Counted from the first letter of the stretch, positions 17,110-26,808 are shown. The stretch is DNA of 64,000 bases from Prescottella equi (GCF_002094305.1 NZ_LWTX01000007.1:62001-126000); one strand, 5' to 3'. The notes: generated from the sequence alone by a model not told the origin. A program made the numbers and translations.

Positions 17110-17790
17110 ATGAGCGAGATCCGGTTCGAGGCTGTCCACCACTCCTACGGTGAGCGCACGGTGCTCGCGGGGATCGACCTCACCCTCACCGAGCGCCGGA
17201 TCGGCGTCGTCGGCGCGAACGGCAGCGGCAAGTCGACGCTGGCGAGGATGATCAACGGGCTCGTGACCCCCACGTCGGGAACGGTGTCCGTGGACGGGCT
17301 CGACGCCGCCCGCAAGGGCCGGCAGGTGCGCAAGAAGGTCGGGTTCGTGTTCACCGATCCCGACCACCAGATCGTCATGCCGACCGTGTCGGAAGACATC
17401 GCGTTCTCGCTGCGCCGCAGCGCGCTGAGCAAGGCCGAGCGCGCCGACCGGGTCACCCAGGTACTCGCCGACTTCGGCCTCGACGGGCATGCCGACCACC
17501 CGACGCACCTGCTCTCCGGCGGCCAGAAACAGCTGCTGGCCCTGGCTGCGGTGATGGTGACCGACCCCGACGTCCTGGTCGCGGACGAGCCGACGACGCT
17601 GCTGGATCTCCGCAACGCGCGGCTCATGCGCTCGACGTTGGCCGCCCTCCCGCAGCAGCTCGTCGTGGTCACCCATCACCTCGATCTGCTCGACGACTTC
17701 GACCGGGTGATCGTGATCGACGGCGGCCGGGTCGCCGCGGACGGCGCACCCGGAGAGGCGATCGCCCACTATCGCGGGTTGATCGGATGA
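17110..17790 (+). CDS. bioM: ECF transporter ATPase, biotin (BioM/CbiO)
   Basis: 226-residue energy-coupling ATPase. Walker A GANGSGKST is at about 38-46, the signature LSGGQKQL at about 137-144, and Walker B VLVADEPTTLLD at about 156-167. DHQIVMPTVSEDIAF is the Q-loop region typical of CbiO-type ATPases. Its stop overlaps the EcfT start in ATGA (17787-17790). It is dedicated to BioY by gene order. Confidence 0.93.
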   Translation: MSEIRFEAVHHSYGERTVLAGIDLTLTERRIGVVGANGSGKSTLARMINGLVTPTSGTVSVDGLDAARKGRQVRKKVGFVFTDPDHQIVMPTVSEDIAFSLRRSALSKAERADRVTQVLADFGLDGHADHPTHLLSGGQKQLLALAAVMVTDPDVLVADEPTTLLDLRNARLMRSTLAALPQQLVVVTHHLDLLDDFDRVIVIDGGRVAADGAPGEAIAHYRGLIG

Positions 17791-18392
17791 CCACGCTCGG
17801 CCTGTACACCCCCGGCACGTCGCTCCTCCACCGCCTGTCGCCCGGCGTCAAGTTGGTCGCGATGGTGCTGGCGATCACCTCCGTCACGATTCTCGTGCGA
17901 GAGCCGTGGCACCTGGTGCCCGCAATCGTCGTCGTCGCAGCGCTCTACGCCGTCGCGCGCATCCGTGCGCGGGTGGCGCTCGCTCAGTTGCGGCCGCTGC
18001 TGTGGGCTCTGGTCTTCATCGGAGCGTTCCAGGTGATCTTCACCGGCTGGGCCCGTGCGACCGTGGTGTGCGGCACGATCGTGCTCGCCGTCTCCCTGGC
18101 CGCGCTCGTCACGCTCACCACGCGGGTCACCGACATGCTCGACACCGTGAGCCGGGCACTGCACCCGCTGCGCCGGATCGGGGTGAACCCGGAGCGGGCC
18201 GGGCTGGTCCTCGCGATGACGCTGCGCTGCATTCCACTGCTCACCGGCATCGTGCAGCAGGTCTCCGACGCCCGCAAGGCCCGCGGCCTCGGCTTCTCGT
18301 TACGTGCGCTGGCCGTGCCCGCCGTCGTGTCCGCGCTGATGACCGCAGAAGCGATGGGCGATGCGCTCGCCGCACGCGGCGTCGACGACTGA
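17787..18392 (+). CDS. bioN: ECF transporter transmembrane component, biotin (BioN/EcfT)
   Basis: 201-residue EcfT protein linking BioY to the ATPase. The N-terminus has the conserved PGTSLLHRLSPGVKL; the two coupling motifs with Ala-Arg-Gly are ARKARG (about 166-171) and ALAARG near the C-terminus. About five hydrophobic segments. It is the last gene of bioYMN, ending 12 bases before the convergent pspM stop. Confidence 0.93.
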   Translation: MTTLGLYTPGTSLLHRLSPGVKLVAMVLAITSVTILVREPWHLVPAIVVVAALYAVARIRARVALAQLRPLLWALVFIGAFQVIFTGWARATVVCGTIVLAVSLAALVTLTTRVTDMLDTVSRALHPLRRIGVNPERAGLVLAMTLRCIPLLTGIVQQVSDARKARGLGFSLRALAVPAVVSALMTAEAMGDALAARGVDD

Positions 18393-18404
18393 CCTGTTCC
18401 GGCG

Positions 18405-19274
18405 TCAGCGGCGGAAGCGCCGGTCGATCTCGTCGACCTCGCCCAGCGCGTCCGCCCAACCCTCCAGACGATCCGACGCCGACAGCAGCTCCTCGCGCTG
18501 GCGATCGAGCATCGTGTACGACGACGACTGTGCGGGCGCCGTCATCCGCGCGGCGGCGGCGACCAGCCCCTCGTACTGCACGACGCCGTCGGCGAGTTGC
18601 TGCTCGGCGTTGCGGACGGCGTGCTCGAGATGGGGGGCGGCCGCCGCGGTCCCCCGACCGGCGTTCTCCATGGCGACGACGTCCGACGCGACGGACCGCA
18701 ACGCTGCGGAAGCCGCTCTCGCGGTCTCGCCCGTGTGATCGAGTTCGTCGACGTCCACGACCGAGGACCGGCCCAGGACCCCGAGGATCTGGTTCAGGCT
18801 GCTCTCCGCGGCCGCCAGTCGCTCCATGGGTGCCCGCGCCGCCGACCCGGCCGGCGGCAGGGGTTGGCGCGTCACCGTGGGCGCCGGCAGTGGCGTCGCG
18901 GTCAGCCGGCGGTAGGTGCCGACGGCGACGACGGCGGGTACTGCGAACAGCGCGGCGGCACCGCCGGTGGCCACGACGGACCAGTCGGGCGCCGACGCGA
19001 CCGCGAGCGACGCCCTGCCCACGACACCGGCACCCGACGCGATACCGAACCGGGTGGCCCGCTTGCGGGCCCGACGCCGCTTGCGCAGCATCCGTTCACG
19101 GGGATCCGACCACCGGCGGACCTTGTCGGCGACACTGCCGCCCACCTCACGCAGCACGTTCTGCGCGCTCGTCACTGCCGACGTCGCGCTGTCTGCCAGC
19201 GTCGACGCGTCTCCGAATACAGAGCCGGCCGGCCGGGATCGTCTCCCGGACCGGCCGTCTCGTGCGTTGCTCAT
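18405..19274 (-). CDS. pspM: PspM-like envelope-stress membrane protein
   Basis: 289-residue protein encoded directly after pspA, the position of Rv2743c (PspM), the membrane partner of PspA in M. tuberculosis. Residues about 68-75 are very basic (RKRRRARK). Hydrophobic spans follow at about 80-92 and 100-122. The C-terminal half (about 150-289) is helical with repeated Ala/Glu/Arg heptads. Identification rests mainly on gene order clgR-pspA-pspM and topology, not a recognised catalytic motif. No PspN homologue follows; bioYMN converges instead. Confidence 0.8.
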   Translation of the reverse strand: MSNARDGRSGRRSRPAGSVFGDASTLADSATSAVTSAQNVLREVGGSVADKVRRWSDPRERMLRKRRRARKRATRFGIASGAGVVGRASLAVASAPDWSVVATGGAAALFAVPAVVAVGTYRRLTATPLPAPTVTRQPLPPAGSAARAPMERLAAAESSLNQILGVLGRSSVVDVDELDHTGETARAASAALRSVASDVVAMENAGRGTAAAAPHLEHAVRNAEQQLADGVVQYEGLVAAAARMTAPAQSSSYTMLDRQREELLSASDRLEGWADALGEVDEIDRRFRR

Positions 19275-19307
19275 CGAACCCGTCTTCGTGTTCGCCGCGA
19301 AGCGTTC

Positions 19308-20132
19308 CTACTGCGCGGAGGTTTCGCCGTTGGCGGAGGCCGCCGGCGGCTCGGGGGCGGCCGCGGGCTGCGCCGGGGTGGCGGTGGCACCACCCGAGGG
19401 AAGGGCGTCGCCCTTCATGGAGGCGCGGATCTGCTCGAGACGGCTGTGGCCGGCCATCTGGATGCTCGCCTGCTGGACCTCCATCATGCGGCCCTGCACG
19501 GAGTTCTGGGCCAGCTCCGCAGCGCCGAGCGCGTTGGCGTACCGCTGCTCGATCTTCTCGCGGACGGCGTCGAGGCTCGGGGTGTTGCCCGGGGCGGCCA
19601 GGGTCTGGTCCATCGACCGCAGCGAGTCCGACACACGTTCCTGCATCTTGGCCTGCTCGAGCTGGCTGAGCAGCTTGGTGCGCTCGGCCACCTTCGACTG
19701 CAGTGTCATGGCGTTCTGCTCGACGGCCTTCTTCGCCTGAGCGGCCGCCTGCAGTGCCTGGTCGTGCAGCACCTTCAGATCCTCGACGGACTGCTCTGCG
19801 GTGACGAGCTGCGCCGCGAACGCCTCGGCGGCGTTGGTGTACTGGATGGCCTTCTCGTTGTCCCCGGCAGTGGCGGCCTGGTCGGCGAGCGTCACGGCCT
19901 GGCGCGCATTCGCATTGAGCTTCTCGACCTCGTCGAGCTGACGGCTCAGCTTCATCTCCAGCTGGCGCTGATTGCCGATGACCGACGCCGCCTGCTGGGA
20001 CAGGGCCTGGTGCTGGCGCTGCGCGTCCTCGATCGCCTGCTGAATCTGAACCTTGGGGTCGGCCTTCTCATCAATCTTGGAATTGAAGAGCGCCATCAGG
20101 TACTTCCATCCCTTGACGAAAGGATTAGCCAT
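19308..20132 (-). CDS. pspA: Phage shock protein A homologue (PspA/IM30)
   Basis: 274-residue membrane-stress effector. The ATG at 20132 gives [26 protein letters not shown], the amphipathic N-terminal helix region of actinobacterial PspA (35-kDa antigen). A long coiled coil follows (about 30-220, with [23 protein letters not shown]). The C-terminus is Ala/Pro-rich and disordered, unlike short proteobacterial PspA. It is downstream of clgR and probably co-transcribed. Confidence 0.95.
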   Translation of the reverse strand: MANPFVKGWKYLMALFNSKIDEKADPKVQIQQAIEDAQRQHQALSQQAASVIGNQRQLEMKLSRQLDEVEKLNANARQAVTLADQAATAGDNEKAIQYTNAAEAFAAQLVTAEQSVEDLKVLHDQALQAAAQAKKAVEQNAMTLQSKVAERTKLLSQLEQAKMQERVSDSLRSMDQTLAAPGNTPSLDAVREKIEQRYANALGAAELAQNSVQGRMMEVQQASIQMAGHSRLEQIRASMKGDALPSGGATATPAQPAAAPEPPAASANGETSAQ

Positions 20133-20303
20133 GGGTTGATCCTGCCTCCATCTGGTGCGCCGCGCCATGCGCGACCCGATGCGCGACCGTCGCACATCGA
20201 ACTCGAGTTCTGCCCCTCCGGTCGGCCGCCGCGAGCCGCCTGGCTCGCGGCATCCGACCGTCTACCTGTGAATCTATCGGTTCGTGCGTATCGGATGCAC
20301 GGC

Positions 20304-20666
20304 TCAGGCAGCCGCCAGTGCACGCGCCGTGGGCGCCGGGATCACGACCCTGGTGTCCTGCGCGATGCGCCCGCCGACCTGCTGCGTGACCTGCTGCGCC
20401 GCCCCGGTGACCGCCTCGGCGGTTTCCGGAGGCTTGACCGCCAGCGACTCGCTGACGTCGACCAGCACCTCGGACAGCGGGACCTCGAGCGCGTCGCAGA
20501 TGGCGGCGAGCAGTTCACTCGACGCTTCCTTGCGACCCCGCTCGATTTCGGAGAGGTAGCCGAGACTGACGCGGGCGCTGTTCGACACCTCACGCAGCGT
20601 CCGGCTCTGCGACACGCGTGTGCGCCGAAGACTGTCACCGATTGCCTCACGCAATAGCAGCGCCAT
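20304..20666 (-). CDS. clgR: ClgR transcriptional activator
   Basis: 120-residue XRE-type regulator of Clp protease and psp genes. The helix-turn-helix is [35 protein letters not shown] at about 19-53. The ATG at 20666 follows AAGGAGGAG and starts [17 protein letters not shown]; the longer upstream frame runs into cinA. The C-terminus ends ARALAAA, resembling the alanine tail that marks ClgR for Clp-dependent turnover in Streptomyces. It heads the psp operon. Confidence 0.93.
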   Translation of the reverse strand: MALLLREAIGDSLRRTRVSQSRTLREVSNSARVSLGYLSEIERGRKEASSELLAAICDALEVPLSEVLVDVSESLAVKPPETAEAVTGAAQQVTQQVGGRIAQDTRVVIPAPTARALAAA

Positions 20667-20705
20667 CTCGCTCCTCCTTCTTCCGACACCCCACTCGTGA
20701 ATACA

Positions 20706-20733
20706 AACGCACGAACGTGAGCGATTGGTTCCC
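20706..20733 (-). promoter_or_regulatory. Candidate SigE-type promoter of clgR
   Basis: On the minus strand GGGAACCA (-35), 17 bases, then GTT (-10 core), close to the mycobacterial SigE pattern GGGAACY-N15-16-GTT. It lies between the cinA stop and the clgR start, about 40 bases upstream of the ATG. The spacing is one base longer than the usual range. Confidence 0.45.
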
Positions 20734-20739
20734 GAAACC

Positions 20740-21228
20740 CTATCGCGCCAGTCGATCGAGCAAACCGGACACCGCCGCTCGGACACAGCCGAACCGTATA
20801 TCCCATCGCTCCCCGGTCAGCTGTAGGGCCGTGACCTCGGTACCGTCCGGTCCGCTCAACCCGAGGAACACGGTCCCCGGGGCGTGACCGTCCTGCGGGT
20901 CGGGTCCGGCCACCCCGGTCAGCCCGATGCCCCAATCGGCACGGCAGCGTTCCCGCGCCCCATCCGCGAGCTGCGCGGCCGTCGTCGGTGCGACGGGGCC
21001 GTCCGACGCGAGCACGGCCGGGTCGACGCCCGCGAGGCTGCCCTTGAGATCGGTGGCGTAGACGACGAACCCACCCCGCAGCACGGCGCTCGCACCGGGC
21101 ACCCCCGCCACGGTCGCGGCGAGTAGTCCCGCAGTAAGTGATTCCGCGGTGGCGAGCGTCTGCCCCCGACCGACCAGCGCGTCGACCAGTTCGCGGGCGG
21201 GCACCGCTGCCGTCAGTGGATCCGTCAT
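20740..21228 (-). CDS. CinA C-terminal domain protein (nicotinamide-nucleotide amidase)
   Basis: 162-residue stand-alone CinA_C domain, the PncC-type amidase that deamidates nicotinamide mononucleotide in pyridine nucleotide recycling. Conserved stretches are [24 protein letters not shown] and [25 protein letters not shown]. The N-terminal MoCF-like domain of full CinA is absent, which is normal for this subfamily. Its start overlaps the pgsA stop by 4 bases. Confidence 0.9.
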   Translation of the reverse strand: MTDPLTAAVPARELVDALVGRGQTLATAESLTAGLLAATVAGVPGASAVLRGGFVVYATDLKGSLAGVDPAVLASDGPVAPTTAAQLADGARERCRADWGIGLTGVAGPDPQDGHAPGTVFLGLSGPDGTEVTALQLTGERWDIRFGCVRAAVSGLLDRLAR

Positions 21229-21860
21229 GCGCCGGTGCGCCGCACCCCGGCGCGCAAGCGCACCGCCTGGATCACGTAGTCGAGCCCCGTGGCGACCGTC
21301 AGCACGACGGCGAATCCCATCAACGTGGCACTCACCGGTGCGAACCCGTCCGGCAGCGGGGCCAGATAGAAGCCGATCGCCACGGACTGCACGAGCGTCT
21401 TGAGTTTGCCGCCGCGTCCGGCCGGGATCACTCCGTGCCGGAGCACTGCGAAGCGCATCAGCGTGATGCCCAGCTCACGCGCGGCGATGATGCCGGTCAC
21501 CCACCACGACAGGTCACCGAGCAGCGACAACCCGACGAGGGCGGCCCCGATCAGTGCTTTGTCGGCGATCGGATCCGCCATCTTCCCGAAATCGGTGACG
21601 AGTCCGTGCTTGCGGGCCAACTGACCGTCCACCCGGTCGGTCAGAGCCGCGATCGCGAAGATCGACGTAGCGGCGATCCGCCACCCGGTGGAATGACCAC
21701 CGTCGACGAACAGCGCCACGAGAAAGACCGGCACCAGCACGATGCGCAGAATCGTGAGGATGTTCGCGATATTCAGCAGAGGCACCGGGGTGTGCGGGGC
21801 GATGCCGATCCCGGGCTGCGCGTCGGGCGCTGCTGCCGTCTCACGGCGCGGACTGCTCAT
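21225..21860 (-). CDS. pgsA: CDP-alcohol phosphatidyltransferase (PgsA-type)
   Basis: 211-residue membrane enzyme, probably phosphatidylglycerophosphate synthase. The catalytic motif D-x3-DG-x2-AR-x8-G-x3-D-x3-D is readable in TDRVDGQLARKHGLVTDFGK then MADPIADK at about 88-115. Five or so hydrophobic segments. The ATG at 21860 gives MSSPRRETAAAPDAQ before the first span; the longer frame overlaps the divergent gene. The position equals pgsA3 (Rv2746c). Substrate assignment within the family is by synteny. Confidence 0.88.
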   Translation of the reverse strand: MSSPRRETAAAPDAQPGIGIAPHTPVPLLNIANILTILRIVLVPVFLVALFVDGGHSTGWRIAATSIFAIAALTDRVDGQLARKHGLVTDFGKMADPIADKALIGAALVGLSLLGDLSWWVTGIIAARELGITLMRFAVLRHGVIPAGRGGKLKTLVQSVAIGFYLAPLPDGFAPVSATLMGFAVVLTVATGLDYVIQAVRLRAGVRRTGA

Positions 21861-21965
21861 GTCCGCTCCGATCCGACGGTTCGCCCAGGCACGCCCGAGA
21901 CGAACGGGACGTGATGAGGGGCGACGGATCGGGGCGGCACACTGCTCACAATATCGGTTCGGGGG

Positions 21966-22517
21966 ATGACTACTGTGCACCACATGACTTCTGGAACTCC
22001 GACAGCTGGAACGAACGAGGCTGAAGGGATGAAGGTGCGACGCGCGCGCACCTCGGACGTGCCGGAAATCAAGCGACTCATCGACATCTACGCCGGAAAG
22101 ATCCTGCTCGAGAAGAACCTCGTGACCCTGTACGAGGCGGTCCAGGAGTTCTGGGTGGTCGAGGACGCCGGCACCGTCGTCGGCTGCGGCGCCATGCACG
22201 TGCTGTGGTCCGACCTGGGCGAGGTTCGCACGGTCGCGGTGGACCCGTCGGTCAAGGGCCGGGGCGCGGGCCACCTGGTGGTGGCCAAGCTGATCGAGGT
22301 GGCGCGCGACCTCGAACTCGAGCGACTGTTCGTCCTGACCTTCGAGGTCGATTTCTTCGCCAAGCACGGCTTCGCGGAGATCGAGGGCACGCCGGTCACC
22401 GCGGAGGTGTACGCCGAGATGTGCCGGTCCTACGACACCGGTGTGGCGGAGTTCCTGGACCTGAGCTATGTCAAGCCGAATACGCTGGGCAATACCCGCA
22501 TGCTGCTCACGCTCTGA
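21966..22517 (+). CDS. argA: Amino-acid N-acetyltransferase (ArgA-type GNAT)
   Basis: GNAT acetyltransferase of about 165-183 residues, matching Rv2747, which makes N-acetylglutamate for arginine synthesis. Motifs: KVRRARTSDVPEIKRLIDIY at the N-terminus, VDPSVKGRGAGHLVVAKL (acetyl-CoA binding), and the distinctive end SYVKPNTLGNTRMLLTL. The start is uncertain: ATG at 21966, 21984 or 22029 are in frame; the last begins at the family core and is preceded by GAAGG. Confidence 0.88.
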   Translation: MTTVHHMTSGTPTAGTNEAEGMKVRRARTSDVPEIKRLIDIYAGKILLEKNLVTLYEAVQEFWVVEDAGTVVGCGAMHVLWSDLGEVRTVAVDPSVKGRGAGHLVVAKLIEVARDLELERLFVLTFEVDFFAKHGFAEIEGTPVTAEVYAEMCRSYDTGVAEFLDLSYVKPNTLGNTRMLLTL

Positions 22518-22546
22518 GCCTTCCGGACTTCGGGATCGAGGAAAAC

Positions 22547-22831
22547 ATGCCCCTGTTCGCCGTCCAGTACACGTACGCGCCGGAGAAGTCCGCGGAGCGC
22601 GACGATCATCGCACCGACCACCGCGCGTGGCTGGCCGATCTCGTTCGCCGGCACATCGTCCAGTCGTCGGGACCGTTCGCCGACGGCAGCGGCGCCCTCA
22701 TGATGGTCGAGGCCGCGACCGCAGACGACGTGATCGCGCTGTTCGACCAGGATCCGTTCGCCAAGCGCGGCCTGGTGGCAGCACGCCTCGTCCGGGAGTG
22801 GATCCCGGTCTTCGGTGTCTTCGTGAAGTGA
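22547..22831 (+). CDS. YciI-like protein
   Basis: 94-residue dimeric alpha-beta barrel protein of the YciI family. It begins MPLFAVQYTYAPE and has the conserved His and Asp pattern in DHRTDHRAWLADL and VQSSGPFADGSGALMMVEA. The ATG at 22547 follows GAGGAAAAC. It sits 29 bases after argA on the same strand, the position of Rv2749. Function is unknown; YciI folds often act as small hydrolases or dehalogenase-like enzymes. Confidence 0.85.
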   Translation: MPLFAVQYTYAPEKSAERDDHRTDHRAWLADLVRRHIVQSSGPFADGSGALMMVEAATADDVIALFDQDPFAKRGLVAARLVREWIPVFGVFVK

Positions 22832-22832
22832 C

Positions 22833-22873
22833 CTGCGACGCCGGCCGGACGATGCACCCGGCCGGCGTCGCAG
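22833..22873. terminator. Bidirectional terminator hairpin
   Basis: Perfect 16-bp GC-rich stem (22833-22848 with 22858-22873) and a 9-base loop between two convergent genes (YciI and terC). No long T-run follows, as is common in actinobacteria. Confidence 0.8.
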
Positions 22874-22880
22874 TTCCCGA

Positions 22881-23879
22881 CTAGCTGGAGACCGGCGTGT
22901 TGTCGGACTTGTCGTTGCGCGTCTTGATCAGGCTCGCGACGGTCGTCACGACGAGCACGCCCATGATCACGCTCAGCGACATCACGGTGGAGATCTCCGG
23001 CACCGAGACGTGCTCACCTCCGTTGATGAACGGCAGCGTGTTCTCGTGCAGCGCGTGCAGGACAAGCTTCACACCGATGAACGCCAGGATGATCGACAGA
23101 CCGTAGGACAGGTACACCAGACGCTCGAGCAGGCCGCCGATGAGGAAGAACAGCTGCCGCAGCCCCATGAGCGCGAAAGCGTTGGCCGTGAACACGAGGT
23201 ACGGCTCCTGGGTGAGGCCGTAGATCGCGGGGATCGAGTCCAGCGCGAACAGGACGTCGGTGAAGCCGATGACGACGAGGGCGAGCAGCAGCGGCGTGAC
23301 CACGCGCTTGCCGTCGATCTTCGTGATCAGCTTGTCGCCGTCGTACTCCTCGGTCGTCGGCAGAACGCGCTTGACGAGGCGGACGAGCTTGTTCTCGCGG
23401 TCCTGTTCGGCCTCGGCTCCGTGGTCGGCGTCCTTGATCAGCTTCGCTGCGGTGTAGATGAGGAACGCACCGAACAGGTAGAAGACCCAGCTGTAGGTGT
23501 TGATCGCGGCGGCGCCGACGGCGATGAACGCGCCGCGCATCACCAGTGCCATCACGATGCCGATCAGCAGCACCTTCTGCTGGTATTCGCGAGGCACCGC
23601 GAACGTGGACATGATGATCACGAAGACGAACAGGTTGTCGACCGACAGCGCCTTCTCCGTCACGTAGCCGGCGAAGTACTCACCGCCGAACGTCGTGCCC
23701 CAGTTGGCCATGACGAACAGCCCGAACACGACCGCCAGTCCGATGTACACCGCCGACCAGAAGGCCGACTCCCGGAACGTCGGTGCGTGCGGCGTGCGCA
23801 CGTGCGCGAAGAAGTCGAAGACGAAAAGCCCGAGGATCACCACGCACGTGACGATCCAGACGAGTGGGGAGACATGCAT
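22881..23879 (-). CDS. TerC/Alx family membrane protein, riboswitch-linked
   Basis: 332-residue integral membrane protein with about nine hydrophobic segments. It has the TerC signature acidic spans: EKALSVDNLFVFVIIMSTF at about 75-95 and FTDVLFALDSIPAIYGLTQEP at about 205-225. It belongs to the branch whose genes follow yybP-ykoY riboswitches (TIGR03718). Such proteins are linked to manganese export and metallation of secreted enzymes. The upstream element at 23891-24040 fits manganese control. The ATG at 23879 lies 11 bases after GGAGG. Confidence 0.92.
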   Translation of the reverse strand: MHVSPLVWIVTCVVILGLFVFDFFAHVRTPHAPTFRESAFWSAVYIGLAVVFGLFVMANWGTTFGGEYFAGYVTEKALSVDNLFVFVIIMSTFAVPREYQQKVLLIGIVMALVMRGAFIAVGAAAINTYSWVFYLFGAFLIYTAAKLIKDADHGAEAEQDRENKLVRLVKRVLPTTEEYDGDKLITKIDGKRVVTPLLLALVVIGFTDVLFALDSIPAIYGLTQEPYLVFTANAFALMGLRQLFFLIGGLLERLVYLSYGLSIILAFIGVKLVLHALHENTLPFINGGEHVSVPEISTVMSLSVIMGVLVVTTVASLIKTRNDKSDNTPVSS

Positions 23880-23890
23880 CAGCTAATTGC

Positions 23891-24040
23891 CCTCCGGTAG
23901 GTACGTTTCACCACCGGAGGTCTCTCCCACCGATCGGGCGGCAGTGCCGCTTCCGATCAGCCGACAGACCCGGACCGGCAACGGTGCCGATCGTGTTGAC
24001 GTATCTGCCGCAGGATTGGGGATACTCCCCTCCACAGTGC
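23891..24040 (-). promoter_or_regulatory. yybP-ykoY (Mn2+) riboswitch upstream of terC
   Basis: On the minus strand the region contains the family blocks in order: GGAGGGGAGTATCC, then ATACGTCAACACG, then GGTGGGAGAGACCTCCGGT. These correspond to the conserved loops of the yybP-ykoY aptamer as found before actinobacterial terC genes. Immediately after comes a hairpin (23913-23920 with 23891-23898) whose 3' arm contains the terC Shine-Dalgarno GGAGG (23891-23895). A translational switch is therefore likely, with manganese binding freeing the ribosome site. Confidence 0.85.
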
Positions 24041-24090
24041 TTTCCATTCAACCACAGGCGCGCCGTCGCCGCGGAATCCCGACAGAACGG

Positions 24091-26808
24091 TCAGTCGTCG
24101 CTCGCGGGTGCCGCCTCGGGATCGCCGCCCCGGATCGACCACAGCAGGCTCTCCAGTTCGTCCGGCTTGATCAGCACCTCGCGCGCCTTCGATCCCTCGC
24201 TCGGCCCCACGACGCCGCGGGTCTCCATGAGGTCCATGAGCCGGCCGGCCTTCGCGAAGCCCACGCGGAGCTTGCGCTGGAGCATCGATGTGGACCCGAA
24301 CTGGCTCGACACCACCAGTTCGACCGCCTGCAGCAGCACGTCCATGTCGTCGCCGATGTCGGGGTCGACGTCCTTCTTCTCCCCGGCCTTCGCCGTCGTG
24401 ACGCCCTCGGTGTATTCGGGCTCGGCCTGGTTCTTGGTGAAGTCCACGACCGCGGCGATTTCCTCGTCGGTGATGAACGCGCCCTGCATGCGGATCGGCT
24501 TGCCTGCGCCCATCGGCAGGAACAACCCGTCTCCCATGCCGATCAGCTTCTCGGCGCCCGGCTGGTCGAGGATGACTCGCGAGTCGGTCAGCGACGACGT
24601 CGCGAAGGCGAGACGCGACGGCACGTTGGTCTTGATCAGGCCGGTGACGACGTCGACCGAGGGCCGCTGCGTCGCGAGCACCAGATGGATGCCGGCGGCG
24701 CGGGCCTTCTGGGTGATGCGGACGATCGCCTCTTCGACGTCGCGCGGCGCGGTCATCATCAGATCGGCGAGCTCGTCGACGATCGCGAGGATGTACGGGT
24801 AGGGCCGGTACACCCGCTCGCTGCCGAGCGGCGTGGTGATCTCCCCGGACTTGACCTTGGCGTTGAAGTCGTCGATGTGCCGCACGCGGCTGGCCTGCAT
24901 GTCCTGGTAGCGCTGCTCCATCTCCTCGACGAGCCACGCGAGTGCCGCCGCGGCCTTCTTCGGCTGCGTGATGATGGGAGTGATCAGGTGCGGAATGCCC
25001 TCGTAGGGGGTGAGCTCGACCATCTTGGGGTCGATGAGGATCATTCGGACCTCGTCCGGCGTCGCGCGAGTGAGCAGCGAGACCAGCATCGAGTTGACGA
25101 AGCTCGACTTACCGGAACCGGTGGAGCCGGCGACGAGCAGGTGCGGCATCTTCGCGAGGTTCGCGCTGACGAAGTCGCCCTCGATGTCCTTGCCGAGGCC
25201 GATCACGAGCGGATGGTGGTCCTTGCGGGTCGACGGCGCCACGAGGACATCGGACAGTCGCACCATCTCGCGGTCCGAGTTGGGCACCTCGATACCGACC
25301 GCGGACTTGCCCGGGATCGGCGCGAGCAGCCGCACGTTGTCGGTGGCGACCGCGTACGCGATGTTGCGGGCGAGCGCGGTGATCTTCTCCACCTTCACGC
25401 CCGGCCCCAGCTCCACCTCGTAGCGGGTGACCGTCGGACCCCGGGTGTACCCGGTGACCGCAGCGTCGATCTTGAACTGCTGCAGGACCTCGGTGATGGC
25501 CTCGATCATCGCGTCGTTGGCCTTGCTGCCCAGCTTGGGCGGGTCCCCCTCGACCAGGAGCGACAGCGGAGGCAGCGCGTAGTCGCCCTCGACGACGCGG
25601 TCGGGGATCAGTGTTTCCATCTTCGCCGCGGGCTCTGGCTCCGGCTTCGGCGCGGGGGCCGCCTTGGCGCGCGGCTTCGCCCGCGCCGGGGCCGGCACCG
25701 GTTCCGGCTCGGGTTCGGGCTCCGGTTCCGGCGCCGTGGGTACGGGATCACCCGGATCCCAGAGGCCGAGGACCTCGGTGGCCGCCTCGGGATGAACCTC
25801 GTCGGTCGGGTAGTTCAGTTCGGGAGCGCTCCGGCGCCGCCGCGGCGTGCGGCGGGCCGGTCGGCCGGTGTCGACCGGGTAGCCGTCGGCGTCGAAACCT
25901 GCCGGGTCGTAGTCGGCCGCGCCGTAGTCGTCGTGCTCGTCGTCGAAGTCCGGATCGTGGGCGTGGTCGTACTCGTCGTCGTCGTAGGACGTGCCGAAGT
26001 ACGAGCGGAAGCGTTCGGGCACCTCACGCACGGTTGTCCCGGTGAGCAACAGGACGCCGAAGAACATCGCCATCAGCAACAGGGGTGCGGACAGCCAGGC
26101 AGTGACCCCGCTGGTGAGCGGGCCTGCCACGACGTAGCCGACCACGCCGGCCGCCGACGGCCAGCCGCTCGACGTCGTGGGCGCCCCGGCGGCGATGTGC
26201 CACAGTCCGACCGCGGGCAGACCCACCAGGAGTGAGCCGAGGACGATGCGGGGGCGGATGTCCGGCTTGGGCTCGGTGCGCATCAGGACGACCGCGATGC
26301 CGATGCCGAGGAGGGGCAGTACTGCCGCGACCGCGCCGACGACGGCGCGGACCGCAGTCTCGATCCACTCCCCCACCGGTCCGCCCGCCGAGAACCACAT
26401 TCCGCCGGCGATCACGACACTGACGGCGATGAGGCCGAGCGCGATGCCGTCCCGTCGATGCCCGTGCTCGATCTCGGCAGCCTTGCCGACCGTGCGGGTC
26501 GTGGCGCCCACGCCCTTGGCGACCATCGACCAGCCGGAACCAATGCCCTTTCCGATCGACGCGAGGGCGCCACCTCCGCGCGAGTTCTTCTTGGCGGCGG
26601 GACGACGACCGCCCGCGCCGCCCCGCGAAGCGGCAGGCTTGCGCTGCGCCGGTGCCCGGCGGGTGGAGGCGGACTTGCGCGCCGCTGTCTGACCGCTGCT
26701 GCGCCCGGACCCTCTGGAACCACCCGAGGTGGAGGCCGACGAGCGCGCACGGGTCCGCGACGTTGATGCTGTCGAACTCGTACCGCGGGCGCTCGTCTTA
26801 CCTGCCAT
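24091..26808 (-). CDS. ftsK: DNA translocase FtsK
   Basis: 905-residue septal DNA pump for chromosome segregation. The N-terminus is Ser/Arg/Lys-rich (about 1-110), then four membrane spans (about 115-265), an acidic/Pro-rich linker (about 285-440), the motor with Walker A GSTGSGKS, Walker B-like [12 protein letters not shown], and a C-terminal winged-helix gamma domain ([20 protein letters not shown] region) that reads KOPS sites. The ATG at 26808 gives [12 protein letters not shown], as in relatives. Gene order with terC and pgsA is conserved near Rv2748c. Confidence 0.96.
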   Translation of the reverse strand: MAGKTSARGTSSTASTSRTRARSSASTSGGSRGSGRSSGQTAARKSASTRRAPAQRKPAASRGGAGGRRPAAKKNSRGGGALASIGKGIGSGWSMVAKGVGATTRTVGKAAEIEHGHRRDGIALGLIAVSVVIAGGMWFSAGGPVGEWIETAVRAVVGAVAAVLPLLGIGIAVVLMRTEPKPDIRPRIVLGSLLVGLPAVGLWHIAAGAPTTSSGWPSAAGVVGYVVAGPLTSGVTAWLSAPLLLMAMFFGVLLLTGTTVREVPERFRSYFGTSYDDDEYDHAHDPDFDDEHDDYGAADYDPAGFDADGYPVDTGRPARRTPRRRRSAPELNYPTDEVHPEAATEVLGLWDPGDPVPTAPEPEPEPEPEPVPAPARAKPRAKAAPAPKPEPEPAAKMETLIPDRVVEGDYALPPLSLLVEGDPPKLGSKANDAMIEAITEVLQQFKIDAAVTGYTRGPTVTRYEVELGPGVKVEKITALARNIAYAVATDNVRLLAPIPGKSAVGIEVPNSDREMVRLSDVLVAPSTRKDHHPLVIGLGKDIEGDFVSANLAKMPHLLVAGSTGSGKSSFVNSMLVSLLTRATPDEVRMILIDPKMVELTPYEGIPHLITPIITQPKKAAAALAWLVEEMEQRYQDMQASRVRHIDDFNAKVKSGEITTPLGSERVYRPYPYILAIVDELADLMMTAPRDVEEAIVRITQKARAAGIHLVLATQRPSVDVVTGLIKTNVPSRLAFATSSLTDSRVILDQPGAEKLIGMGDGLFLPMGAGKPIRMQGAFITDEEIAAVVDFTKNQAEPEYTEGVTTAKAGEKKDVDPDIGDDMDVLLQAVELVVSSQFGSTSMLQRKLRVGFAKAGRLMDLMETRGVVGPSEGSKAREVLIKPDELESLLWSIRGGDPEAAPASDD

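Noticed and set aside
15205-17769. 854-residue open frame on the minus strand
   Set aside because: Runs across lysR, the small membrane gene, bioY and bioM in antisense; composition is typical of a GC-rich shadow with no motif.
20711-20728. ClgR self-binding site upstream of clgR
   Set aside because: CGCTCACG matches only the first part of the reported CGCYNANRCG core; the second half fails.
23887-26235. 782-residue open frame antisense to ftsK and the riboswitch
   Set aside because: Shadow of ftsK; His/Arg/Asp-rich without any recognisable domain.
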